Origin: Euonymus europaeus
Taxonomy: Eukaryota > Streptophyta > Magnoliopsida > Celastrales > Celastraceae
Length of the DNA stretch: 64,000 nt
Assembly (NCBI GenBank): GCA_963580455.1
Contig: OY756958.1
Span: 13,280,501 to 13,344,500, forward strand
Reading direction: 5' to 3'
The stretch's first letter is position 1. Each line of letters begins with the position of its first letter. This document shows positions 1-12,250 of this stretch, one piece after another. A program made the position numbers and the translations under genes. The notes under the pieces were generated by a model. That model had not been told where the DNA came from and made no database searches. It saw only the letters and a list, made by a program, of their open reading frames with translations.

Positions 1-744
1 ATAGAAGAACAACAAAAAGTGTACACCGAGCAACTTCGATCGTCCGAAGTTGCTTAACTGACTCTATGAAGGAGCTTTAAATGGTTTTGTCCATTTGTCA
101 TAGAAAGTTGGGGTTTTGGCATCGAAATAATCTAGGAAGCTTATACTCGAAAAGTTTACGTAGAATAACAATAAAAAGTGTACACCGAGCAACTTTTATT
201 GTCCGAAGTTGCTCAACTCTCTCTATGGAGTAGCTTTAAACGGTTTTGTCCACTTGTCATAGAAAGTTGGGGTTTCAGAATCGAAATAATCTAGGAAGCT
301 TATACTCGTAAAATTTGACATACAAGAACAGTAAAAAGTGTACACCGAGTAACTTTTATGGTCCAAAGTTGCTCAACTCTCTCTATGGAGTAGCTTTTAA
401 TGGTTTTGTCGATTTGTCATAGATAGTTGGTGTTTTGGCATCAAAATAATCTAGGAAGCTTATACTCGTAAAATTTGACATAGAAGAACAACGAAAAGTG
501 TACACCGAGCAACTTTGATAGTCCGAAGTTGCTCAACTGACTCTATGGAGGAGCTTTAAACGGTTTTGTCCATTTTTCATAGAAGGTTAGGGTTTTGGCA
601 TCGAAATAATCCAGCAAGCATATACTCGTAAAATTTGACATAGAAGAACAATAAAAAGTGTACACCGAGCAACTTTTAAGGTCCGAAGGTTCTCAACTCT
701 CTCTATGGAGGAGCTTTAAACGGTTTTGTCCATTTGTCATAGAA

Positions 745-1330
745 AGTTGATGGTTTTCGCATTAAAATAATCTAGGAAGCTTATACTCGTAAAATTTGAC
801 ATAGAAGAACAATAAAAAGTGCACACCGAGCAACTTTTATAGTCCGAAGTTGCACAACTCACTCTATGGAAGAGTTTTAAACGGTTTTGTCCATTTGTCA
901 TAGAATGTTGGGGTTTTGGAATCAAAATAATCGAGGAAGCTTATACTCGTGAAATTTGACATAGAAGAACAATAAAAAGTGTACACCGAGCAATTTTGAT
1001 GATTAGAAGTTGCCCAACTCTCTATATGGAGGAGCTTTTAATGTTTATGTCAATTTGTCATAGAAAGTTGGGGTTTTGGAATCAAAATAAACCAGAAAAC
1101 ATAAACTCGTAAAATTTGACATAGAAGAACAATAAAAAGTGTACACCGAGCAATTTTGATGATTAGAAGTTGCTCAACTCTCTCTATGGAGGAGCTTTTA
1201 ACGTTTTTATCCATTTGTCTTATAAAGTTAGTGTTTTTGCATTGAAATAATCTAGGAAGCTTATACTCGTAATATTTGACATATAAGAACAATAAAAAGT
1301 GTACACCGAGCAACTTTGATAGTCCGAAGT
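745..1330 (+). repeat. Four-monomer block, copy 1 (3,030-bp offset)
   Basis: This stretch recurs at 3,775-4,360, exactly 3,030 bp (19 monomers minus 10 bp) downstream, with only scattered substitutions. The 95-codon minus-strand frame inside it (1,050-1,337 and 4,080-4,367) translates identically in both copies. The flanks of the two copies differ, so this is a block duplication inside the array and not a regular HOR. Confidence 0.85.
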
Positions 1331-3774
1331 TGCTCAACTCTCTCTATGGAGTAGCTTTAAAGGGTTTTGTCCATTTGTCATAGAAAGTTGGGGTTGCGGC
1401 ATCGAAATAACCAAGAAGCTTATACTCGTAAAATTTGACATAGAAGAACAATAAAAAGTGTACACCGAGCAATTTTGATAGTTCGAAGTTGCACAACTCT
1501 CTCTATGGAGGAGCTTTTAATGTTTTTGTCCATTTGTCATAGAAAGTTGGGGTTTGGAATCAAAACAATCCAGGAAGCATATACTCGTAAAATTTGACAT
1601 AGAAGAACAATAAATAGTGTACACCGATCAATTTTGATAGTCCGAAGTTGCACAACTCTCTCTATGGAGGAGCTTTTAATGTTTTTGTCAATTTGTCATA
1701 GAAAGTTGGGGTTTTGGCATCGAAATAATTCAGGAAGCATATACTTGTAAAATTTGACATAGAAGAACAAGAAAAAGTGTACACCGAGGAATTTTGATAG
1801 TCCGAAGTTGCACAACTCTCTCTATGGAAGAGCTTTTAATGTTTTTGTCCATTTGTCATAGAAAGTTGCGATTTTGGCATCGAAATAATCCAGGAAGCAT
1901 ATACTCGTAAAATTTGACATAGAAGAACAATAAAAAGTGTACACCGAGCGACTTTCACGGTCCGAAATTGCTCAACTCTCTGTATGGAGGAGCTTTAAAC
2001 TGTTTTGTCCATTTGTCATATAAAGTTGGGGTTTTGGAATCGAAATAATCTAAAAAGCTTATACTCGTAAAATTTGACATAGAAGAACAATAAAAAGTGT
2101 ACAATGAGCAACTTTTATGGTCCGAAGTTGCTCAACTCTCTGTATGGAGTAGCTTTTAACGGTTTTGTCGATTTGTCATAGATAGTTGGTGTTTTGGCAT
2201 CAAAATAATCTAGGAAGCTTATACTCGTGAAATTTGACATAGAAGAACAACAAAAAGTGTACACCGAGCAACTTTGATAGTCCGATGTTGCTCAACTCAC
2301 TCTATGCAGGAGCTTTAAACGGTTTTGTTCATTTGTCATAGAAGGTTGATGGTTTTCGCATTGAAATAATCTAGGAAGCTTATACTCATAAAATTTGACA
2401 TAGAAGAACAATAAAAAGTGTACATCGATCAACTTTGATTGTCCGAAGTTGCACAACTCACTCTATTGAGGAGGTTTAAACGGTTTTTTCCATTTGTCTT
2501 AGAAAGTTGGGGTTATCGAAATAATCTAGGAAGCTTATACTCGTAAAATTTGACATAGAAGAACAATAAAAAGTGTAGAACGAGCAACTTTGATAGTCCG
2601 AAGTTGCTCAACTGACTCTATGGAGGAGCTTTAAACGGTTTTGTACATTTGTCATAGAAAGTTGGGGTTTTGGCATCGAAATAATCCAGGAAGCATATAC
2701 TCGTAAAATTTGACATAGAAGAACAATAAAAAGTGTACACCGAGCAACTTTTATGGTCCGAAGGTTCTCAACTCTCTCTATGGAGGAGCTTTAAACGGTT
2801 TTGTCCATTTGTCATAGAAAGTTGGGATTTCGGAATCAAAATAATCTAGGAAGCTTATACTCGAAAAATTTGACATAGAAGAACAATAAAAAGTGTACAC
2901 CGAGCAACTTTTATTGTCCGAAGTTGCTCAACTCTCTCTATGGAGTAGCTTTTAACGGTTTTGTCGATTTGTCATACATAGTTGTTGTTTTGGCATTAAA
3001 ATAATCTAGGAAGCTTATACTCGTAAAATTTTACATAGAAGAACAACAAAAAGTGTACACCGGGCAACTTTGATAGTCCGATGTTGCTCAACTCACTCTA
3101 TGCAGGAGCTTTAAACGGTTTTGCTCATTTGTCATAGAAGGTTGATGGTTTTCGCATTGAAATAATCTAGGAAGCTTATACTCGTAAAATTTTACATAAA
3201 AGAACAATAAAAAGTGTACATCGAGCAACTTTGATTTTCCGAAGTTGCACAACTCACTCTATGGAGGAGGTTTAAACCGTTTTTTCCATTTGTCATAGAA
3301 AGTTGAGGTTATCGAAATAACCTAGGAAGCTTATACTCGTAAAATTTGACATAGAAGAACAATAAAAAGTGTACACCGAGCAACTTTGATAGTCTGAAGT
3401 TGCTCAACTGACTCTATGGAGGAGCTTTAAACGGTTTTGTCCATTTGTCATAGAAAGTAGGGGTTTTGGCATCGAAATAATCCAGGAAGCATATACTCGT
3501 AAATTTGACATAGAAGAACAATAAAAAGTGTACACCGAGAAACTTTTATGGTCCGAAGGTTCTCAACTCTCTCTATGGAGGAGCTTTAAACGGTTTTGTC
3601 CACTTGTCATAGAAAGTTGGGGTTTCGGAATCGAAATAATCTACGAAGCTTATACTCGTAAAATTTGACATACAAGAACAATAAAAAGTGTACACCGAGC
3701 AACTTTTATGGTCCGAAGTTGCTCAACTCTCTCTATGGAGTAGCTTTGAATGGTTTTGTCGATTTGTCATAGAT

Positions 3775-4360
3775 AGTTGGTGGTTTTCGCATTAAAATAA
3801 TCTAGGAAGCTTATACTCGTAAAATTTGACATAGAAGAACAATAAAAAGTGCACACCGAGAACCTTTTATAGTCCGAAGTTGCACAACTCACTCTATGGA
3901 AGAGTTTTAAACGGTTTTGTCCATTTGTCATAGAATGTTGGGGTTTTGGAATCAAAATAATCGAGGAAGCTTATACTCGTGAAATTTGACATAGAAGAAC
4001 AATAAAAAGTGTACACCGAGCAATTTTGATGATTAGAAGTTGCCCAACTCTCTATATGGAGGAGCTTTTAATGTTTATGTCAATTTGTCATAGAAAGTTG
4101 GGGTTTTGGAATCAAAATAAACCAGAAAACATAAACTCGTAAAATTTGACATAGAAGAACAATAAAAAGTGTACACCGAGCAATTTTGATGATTAGAAGT
4201 TGCTCAACTCTCTCTATGGAGGAGCTTTTAACGTTTTTATCCATTTGTCTTATAAAGTTAGTGTTTTTGCATTGAAATAATCTAGGAAGCTTATACTCGT
4301 AATATTTGACATATAAGAACAATAAAAAGTGTACACCGAGCAACTTTGATAGTCCGAAGT
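3775..4360 (+). repeat. Four-monomer block, copy 2 (3,030-bp offset)
   Basis: Second copy of 745-1,330. Both contain the unusual monomer pair with 'gatgattagaagttgc'. Similarity stops at about 4,360, where copy 1 continues with 'ctctctctatggagtag' and copy 2 with 'ctgactctatggagg'. Confidence 0.85.
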
Positions 4361-5099
4361 TGCTCAACTGACTCTATGGAGGAGCTTTAAACGGATTTGT
4401 CCATTTGTCATAGAAAGTTGGGGTTTTGGCATCGAAATAATCTAGGAAGCTTATACTTGTAAAATTTGACATAGAAGAACAACAAAAAGTGTACACCCAG
4501 TAACTTCGATAGTCCGAAACTGCTCAACTCTCTCTATGGGGTAGCTTTAAAGGGTTTTGTCTATTTGTCATAGAAAGTTGGGGTTTTGCCATCGAACTAT
4601 TCTAGGAATCTTATACTCGTAAAATTTGACATAGAAGAACAATAAAAAGTGTACACCGAGCAACTTTGATAGTCCGAAGTTGCTCAACTGACTCTATGTA
4701 GGAGCTTTAAACAGTTTTGTCCATTTATCATAGAAAGTTGGGGTTTTGGCATCGAAATAATCCAGGAAGCATATACTCGTAAAATTTGACATAGAAGAAC
4801 AATAAAAAGTGTACACCGAGCAACTTTTATGTTCCGAAGGTTCTCAACTCTCTCTATGGAGGAGCTTTAAACGGTTTTATCCATTTGTCATAGAAAGTTG
4901 GGATTTTGGAATCGAAATAATCTAGGAATCTTATACTCGTAAAATTTGACATACAAGAACAATAAAAAGTGTACACCGAGCAACTTTTATGGTCCGAAGT
5001 TGCTCAACTCTCTCTATGGAGTAGCTTTTAATGGTTTTGTCGATTTGTCATAGATAGTTGGTGTTTTGTCATCAAAATAATCTAGGAAGCTTATACTCG

Positions 5100-7200
5100 T
5101 AAAATTTGACATAGAAGAACAATAAAAAGTGTACACCGAGCAACTTTGATAGTCCGAAGTTGCTCAACTCACTCTATGAAGGAGCTTTAAACGGTTTTGT
5201 CCATTTGTCATAGAAAGTTGATGGTTTTCGCATTAAAATAATCTAGGAAGCTTATACTCGTAAAATTTGACATAGAAGAACAATAAAAAGTGTACACCGA
5301 GCAACTTTGATAGTCCAAAGTTGCACAACTCACCCTATGGAGGAGTTTTAAACGGTTTTGTCCATTTCTCATAGAAAGTTGGGGTTTTGGAATCAAAATA
5401 ATCTAGGAAGCTTATACTCGTGAAATTTGACATAGAACAACAATAAAAAGTGTACATCGAGCAATTTTGATAGTCCGAAGTTGCACAACTCTCGCTTTGG
5501 AGGAGCTTTTAATGTTTTTGTCAATTTGTCATAGAAAGTTGGGGTTTTGGAATCAAAATAATCCAGAAAACATAAACTCGTAAAATTTGACATAGAAGAA
5601 CAATAAAAAGTGTACACCGAGCACTTTTGATGATTAAAAGTTGCTCAACTCTCTCTATTGAGGAGCTTTTAACGTTTTTATCCATTTGTCTTATAAAGTT
5701 AGTGTTTCCGCATTGAAATAATCTAGGAAGCCTAAACTCGTAATATTTGACATATAAGAACAAAAAAAAGTGTACACCGAGCAACTTTGATAGTCCGAAG
5801 TTGCTCAACTGACTCTATGGAGGAGCTTTAAGCGGATTTGTCCATTTGTCATAGAAAGTTGAGGTTTTGGCATCGAAATAATCTAGGAAGCTTATACTTG
5901 TAAAATTTGACATAGAAGAACAACAAAAACTGTACACCGAGCAACTTTGATAGTCCGAAGTTGCTCAACTCACTCTATGGAGGAGCTTTAAACGGTTTTG
6001 TCCATTTGTCATAGAAAGTTGATGGTTTTCGCATTAAAATAATCTAGGAAGCTTATACTCGTAAAATTTGACATAGAAGAACAATAAAAAGTGTACACCG
6101 AGCAACTTTGATAGTCCAAAGTTGCACAACTCACCCTATGGAGGAGTTTTAAATGGTTTTGTCCATTTGTCATAGAAAGTTGGGGTTTTGGAATCAAAAT
6201 AATCTAGGAAGCTTATACTCGTGAAATTTGACATAGAACAACAATAAAAAGTGTACATCGAGCAATTTTGATAGTCCGAAGTTGCACAACTCTCGCTTTG
6301 GAGGAGCTTTTAATGTTTTTGTCAATTTGTCATAGAAAGTTGGGGTTTTGGAATCAAAATAATCCAGAAAGCATAAACTCGTAAAATTTGACATAGAAGA
6401 ACAATAAAAAGTGTACACCGAGCACTTTTGATGATTAAAAGTTGCTCAACTCTCTCTATGGAGGAACTTTTAACGTTTTTATCCATTTGTCTTTTAAAGT
6501 TAGTGTTTTCGCATTGAAATAATCTAGGAAGCCTAAACTCGTAATATTTGACATATAAGAACAATAAAAAGTGTACACCAAGCAACTTTGATAGTCCGAA
6601 GTTGCTCAACTGACTCTATGGAGGAGCTTTAAACGGATTTGTCCATTTGTCATAGAAAGTTGGGGTTTTGACATCGAAATAATCTAGGAAGCTTATACTT
6701 GTAAAATTTGACATAGAAGAACAACAAAAACAGTACACCGAGCAACTTTGATAGTCCGAAGTTGCTCAACTCACTCTATGAAGGAGCTTTAAACGGTTTT
6801 GTCCATTTGTCATAGAAAGTTGATGGTTTTCGCATTAAAATAATCTAAGAAGCTTATACTCGTAAAATTTGACATAGAAGAACAATAAAAAGTGTACACT
6901 GAGCAACTTTGATAGTCCAAAGTTGCACAACTCGCCCTATGGAGGAGTTTTAAACGGTTTTGTCCATTTGTCATAGAAAGTTCGGGTTTTGGAATCAAAA
7001 TAATCTAGGAAGCTTATACTCGTAATATTTGACATATAAGAACAATAAAAAGTGTACACCGAGCAACTTTGATAGTCCGAAGTTGCTCAACTGACTCTAT
7101 GGAGGAGCTTTAAACGGATTTTTCCATTTGTCATAAAAGTTGGGGTTTTGGCATCGAAATAATCTAGGAAGCTTATACTTGTAAAATTTGACATAGAAGA
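5100..7200 (+). repeat. 801-bp (5-monomer) higher-order repeat
   Basis: Five consecutive monomers repeat with an 801-bp period. Equivalent points are 5,208, 6,009 and 6,810. The first two copies are complete. The third loses two monomers: the landmark 'caacaaaaa(c/g)tgtacacc' recurs only 480 bp after 6,720, near 7,200. Copies differ by a few substitutions each. Confidence 0.85.
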
Positions 7201-9779
7201 ACAACAAAAAGTGTACACCAAGCAACTTTGATAGTCCGAAGTTGCTCAACTCACTCTATGAAGGAGCTTTAATCGGTTTTGTCCATTTGTCATAGAAAGT
7301 TGGGGTTTTCGCATTAAAATAATCTAGAAAGCTTATACTCATAAAATTTGACATAGAAGAACAATAAAAAGTTTACACCGAGCAACTTTGGTAGTCCGAA
7401 GTTGCACAACTCACTCTATGGAGGTGTTTTCAACGGTTTTGTCCATTTGTCAAAGAAAGTTGGAGTTTTGGAATCAAAATAATCTAGGAAGCTTATACTC
7501 GTGAAATTTGACATAGAAGAACAATAAAAAGTGTACATCGAGCAATTTTGATAGTCCGAAGTTGCACAACTCTCGCTATGGAGCTTTTAATATTTTTGTC
7601 AATTTATCATAGAAAGTTGGGGTTTTGGAATCAAAATAATCCAGAAAGCATAAACTCGTAAAATTTGATATAGAAAAATAATAAAAAGTGTACACCGAGC
7701 AATTTTGATGATTAGAAGTTGCTCAACTCTCTCTATGGAGAAGATTTTAATGTTTTTGTCAATTTGTCATAGAAAGTTGGGGTTTTGGAATCAAAATAAT
7801 CTAGAAAACATAAACTCGTAAAATTTGACATAGAAGAACAATAAAAAGTGTACACCGAGCAATTTTGATGATTAGAAGTTGCTCAACTCTCTCTATGGAG
7901 GAGCTTTTAACGTTTTTATCCATTTGTCTTATAAAGTTAGTGTTTTCGCATTGAAATAATCTAGGAAGCTTATACTCGTAATATTTGACATATAAGAACA
8001 ATAAAAAGTGTACACCGAGCAACTTTGATAGTCCGAAGTTGCTCAACTGACTCTATATAGGAGCTTTAAACGGATTTGTCCATTTGTCATAGAAAGTTGG
8101 GGTTTTGGCATCGAAATAATCTAGGAAGCTTATACTTGCAAAATTTGACATAGAAGAACAACAAAAAGTGTACACCGAGCAACTTTGATAGTCCGAAGTT
8201 GCTCAACTGATTCTATGGAGGAGCTTTAAACGGTTTTGTCCATTTGTCATAGAAAGTTGGGGTTTTGACATCGAACTAATCTAGGAAGCTTATACTCCTA
8301 AAATTTGACATATAAGAACAATAAAAAGTGTACACCGAGCAACTTTGAAAGTCCGAAGTTTCTCAACTGACTCTATGGAGGAGCTTTAAAAGGTTTTGTC
8401 CATTTGTCATAGAAAGTTGGGGTTTGGGCATCGAATGAATCTAGGAAGCTTATACTCGTAAAATTTGACATAGAACAACAACAAAAAGTGTACACCGAGC
8501 AACTTCGATAGTCCGAAGTTGCTTAACTGACTCTATGGAGAAGATTTAAACGGTTTTGTCCATTTGTCATAGAAAGTTGGGGTTTTGGCATCGAAATAAT
8601 CTAGGAAGCTTATACACGTAAAATTTTACATAGAATAACAATAAAAAGTGTACACCGAGAAACTTTTATGGTCCGAAGTTGCTCAACTCTCTCTATGGAG
8701 GAGCTTTTAACGTTTTTATCCATTTGTCTTATAAAGTTAGTGTTTTTGCATTGAAATAATCTAGGAAGCTTATACTCGTAATATTTGACATATAAGAACA
8801 ATAAAAAGTGTACACCGAGCAACTTTGATAGTCCGAAGTTGCTCAACTGACTCTATGGAGGAGCTTTAAACGGATTTGTCCATTTGTCATAGAAAGTTGG
8901 GCTTTTGGCATCGAAATAATCTAGGAAGCTTATACTTGTAAAATTTGACATAGAAGAACAACAAAAAGTGTACACCCAGTAACTTCGATAGTCCGAAGTT
9001 GCACAACTCTCTCTATGGGGTAGCTTTAAATGTTTTTGTCCATTTGTCATAGAAAGTTCGGGTTTTGGCATCGAAATAATCCAGGAAGCATATACTCGTA
9101 AAATTTGACATAGAAGAACAATAAAAAGTGTACGCCGAGCGACTTTCATGGTTCGAAATTGCTCAACTCTCTCTATGGAGGAGCTTTAAACGGTTTTGTC
9201 CATTTGTCATAGAAAGTTGGGGTTTTGGAATCGAAATAATCTAGGAAGCTTATACTCGTAAAATTTTACATAGAAGAACAATAAAAAGTGTACACCGAGC
9301 AACTTTTACGGTCCGAAGTTGCTGAACTCTCTCTATGGAGTAGCTTTTAACGGTTTTGTCGATTTGTCATAGATAGTTGGTGTTTTGGCATCAAAATAAT
9401 CTAGGAAGCTTATACTCGTAAAATTTGACATAGAAGAACATTAAAAAGTGTACATCGAGCAACTTTGATTGTCCGAAGTTGCACAACTCACTCTATGGAG
9501 GAGGTTTAAACGGTTTTTTCCATTTGTCATAGAAAGTTGAGGTTATGAAAATAATCTAGGAAGCTTATACTCGTAAAATTTGTCATAGAAGAACAAGAAA
9601 AAAGTGTACACCGAGCAACTTTGATAGTTCGAAGTTGCACAACTCACTTTATGGAGGAGCTTTAAACGGTTTTGTCCATTTGTCATAGAAAGTTGGGGTT
9701 TTGGCCTTGAAATAATCTAGGAAGCTAATACTCGTATAATTTGACAAACAAGAACAATAAAAAGTGTACACCGAGTAAC

Positions 9780-9828
9780 TTTAATGGTCTGAAGTTGCTC
9801 AACTCTCTCTATGGAGGAGCTTTTACAG
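9780..9828 (+). repeat. Truncated 49-bp satellite monomer (copy 1)
   Basis: The distance from 'tttaatgg' at 9,780 to the equivalent 'tttgatag' at 9,829 is 49 bp instead of 160. The monomer runs normally to 'ggagctttta' and then jumps to the dyad region of the next monomer, a deletion of about 111 bp. The same junction is seen near 10,150 and 11,959. Confidence 0.85.
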
Positions 9829-10149
9829 TTTGATAGTCCGAAGTTGCACAACTCTCTCTATGGAGAAGCTTTTAACGTTTTTGTCCATTTGTCATTGAAA
9901 GTTGGGGTTTTCGCATCGAAATAATCTAAGGAAGCTTATACTCGTAAAATTTGACAAAGAAGAACAATAAAAAGTGTACACCAAGTAACTTTGATGGTCC
10001 GAAGTTGCTCAACTCTCTCTATGGATGAGCTTTAAACGGTTTTCTCCATTTGTCATAGAAAGTTGGGTTTTTGGCATCGAAATAATCTAGGAAGCTTATA
10101 CTCGTAAAATTTGACATATAAGAACAATAAAAAGTGTACTTCGAGTAAC

Positions 10150-10198
10150 TTTGATGGTCTGAAGTTGCTCAACTCTCACTATGGAGGAGCTTTTAAAG
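10150..10198 (+). repeat. Truncated 49-bp satellite monomer (copy 2)
   Basis: Same short monomer and same junction ('gagcttttaaagtttga') as at 9,780-9,828, about 370 bp downstream. The identical breakpoint indicates common descent by array duplication, not independent deletion (inference). Confidence 0.85.
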
Positions 10199-11958
10199 TT
10201 TGACAGTCCGAAGTTGCACAACTCTCTCTACGGAGGAGCTTTTAACGTTTTTGTCCATTTGTCATAGAAATTCGGGGTTTTGGGATAGAAATAATCTAGG
10301 AAGCTTATACTCGTAAAATTTGACTTGGAAGAACAATAAAAAGTGTACACCGGGCAACATTGATAGTCCGAAGTTGCACAACTCACGCTATGGAGGAGCT
10401 TTTAATGTTTTTGTCCATTTGTCATAGAAAGTTGCGGTTTTGGAATCAAAATAATCCATGAAGCATATACTCGTAAAATTTGACATAGAAGAACAATAAA
10501 TAGTGTACACCGAGGAACTTTTATAGTCCGAAGTTGGAAAACTCTCCCTATGGAGGAGCTTTTAATGTTTTTGTCCATTTGTCATAGAAAGTTGAGGTAT
10601 TGGCATCGAAATAATCGAGGAAGCATATACTCGTAAAATTTGACATAGAAGAACAATAAAAAGTGTACACCGAGCAATTTTGATAGTCCGAAGTTGCACA
10701 ACTCTCTCTATGGAGGAGCTTTTAATGTTTTTGTCCATTTGTCATAGAAAGTTGGGGTTTTGGCATCGAAATAATCCAGGAAGCATATACTCGTAAACTT
10801 TGACATAGAAGAAAAATAAAAAGTGTACACCGAGCAACTTTTATGGTCCGAAATTGCTCAACTCTCTCTATGGAGGAGCTTTAAAAGGTTTTGTCCATTT
10901 GTCATAGAAAGTTGGGGTTTTGGAATCGAAATAATCTAGGAAGCTTATACTCGTAAAATTTGACATAGAAGAACAATAAAAAGTGTACACCGAGCAACTT
11001 TTATGGTCCGAAGTTGCTCAACTCTCTCTATGGAGTAGCTTTTAACGGTTTTGTCGATTTGTCATAGATAGTTGGTGTTTTGGCATAAAAATAATCTAGG
11101 AAGCTTATACTCGTAAAATTTGACATGGAAGAACAATAAAAAGTGTACACTGAGCAACTTTGATAGTCCAAAGTTGCTCAACTCACTCTATGGAGGAGCT
11201 TTAAACGGTTTTTCCATTTGTCATAGAAAGTTGGGGTTTTGGCATGGAAATAATCCAGGAAGCATATACTCGTAAAATTTGACATAGAAAAACAATAAAA
11301 AGTGTACACCGAGCAACTTTAAAGATTAGAAGTTGCTCAACTCTTTCTATGGAGGAGCTTTTAACGTTTTTATCCATTTGTCTTATAAAGTTGGTATTTT
11401 CGGATCGAAATAATCTAGGAAGCTTATACTCGTAAAATTTGACATAGAAGAATAATAAAAAGTGTTCACTGAGCAACTTTGATCGTCCAAAGTTGCTCAA
11501 CTCTCTCTATGGAGTAGCTTTTAACGGTTTTGTCGATTTGTCATAGATAGTTGTTGTTTTGGCATCAAAATAATCTAGGAAGCTTATACACGTAAAATTT
11601 GACATAGAAGAACAACAAAAAGTGTACACCTAGAAACTTTGATACTCCGAAGTTGCTCAACTCACTCTATGGAGGAGCTTTAAACGGTTTTGTTCATTTG
11701 TCATAGAAAGTTGAAGGTTTTAGCATTGAAATAATCCAGGAAGCTTATACTCGTAAAATTTGACATAGAAGAACAATAAAAAGTGTACACCGAGCAACTT
11801 TGATAGTCCGAAGTTGCACAACTCACTCTATGGAGGAGTTTTAAACGGTTTTGTCCATTTGTCATAGAAAGTTGGTGTTTTGGAATCGAAATAATCTAGG
11901 AAGCTTATACTCGTAAAATTTGAAAAAGAAGAACAATAAAAAGTGTACACCGAGTAAC

Positions 11959-12007
11959 TTTAATGGTTTGAAGTTGCTCAACTCTCTCTATGGAGCAGCT
12001 TTTAAAG
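11959..12007 (+). repeat. Truncated 49-bp satellite monomer (copy 3)
   Basis: Third example of the 49-bp monomer with the same 'cttttaaagtttgatag' junction, about 1.8 kb after copy 2. It lies close to the sub-array boundary at 12.24 kb. Confidence 0.85.
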
Positions 12008-12225
12008 TTTGATAGTCCGAAGTTGCACAACTCTCTCTATGGAGGATCTTTAAACGGTTTTGTCCATTTGTCATTGAAAGTTGGGGTTTTGGCATCGAAA
12101 TAATCTAAGGAAGCTTATACTCGTAAAATTTGACAAAGAAGAACAATAAAAAGTGTACATCGAGTAACTTTGATGGTCCAAAGTTGCTCAACTCTCTCTA
12201 TGGAGGAGCTTTAAACGGTTTTGTT

Positions 12226-12250
12226 CATTTGATATAGAAATAATCTAGAA
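12226..12250 (+). repeat. Satellite monomer with 21-bp deletion at sub-array boundary
   Basis: Between 'cattt' and 'ctag' this monomer has 23 bp instead of the canonical 44. The missing 21 bp lie between two GAAA tetranucleotides, as expected for slippage or microhomology deletion. Just after it, at about 12,300, the first 'aacaacatt...' monomer type of the window appears, so the damaged monomer marks the change from one sub-array to the other. Confidence 0.75.

Larger units (their letters stand above)
1..12240 (+). repeat. 160-bp satellite, block A, proximal sub-array
   Basis: Head-to-tail monomers of about 160 bp, all in one orientation. Each can be recognised by a GTGTACAC palindrome, a GAGCAACTT...AAGTTGCTC dyad, a 'gtccatttgtcatagaaag' block and an AAGCTT site. 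This sub-array differs from the rest of the window. Many monomers read 'gttgcacaact' instead of 'gttgctcaact', and some carry 'gatgattagaagttg' in place of 'gatggtccgaagttg'. The types with 'aacaacattgatgg' and 'gtccatttgaaatag', which are common later, are absent here. No gene is visible. Divergence between monomers is higher than in block C, which suggests an older or less homogenised part of the array (inference). Confidence 0.95.
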
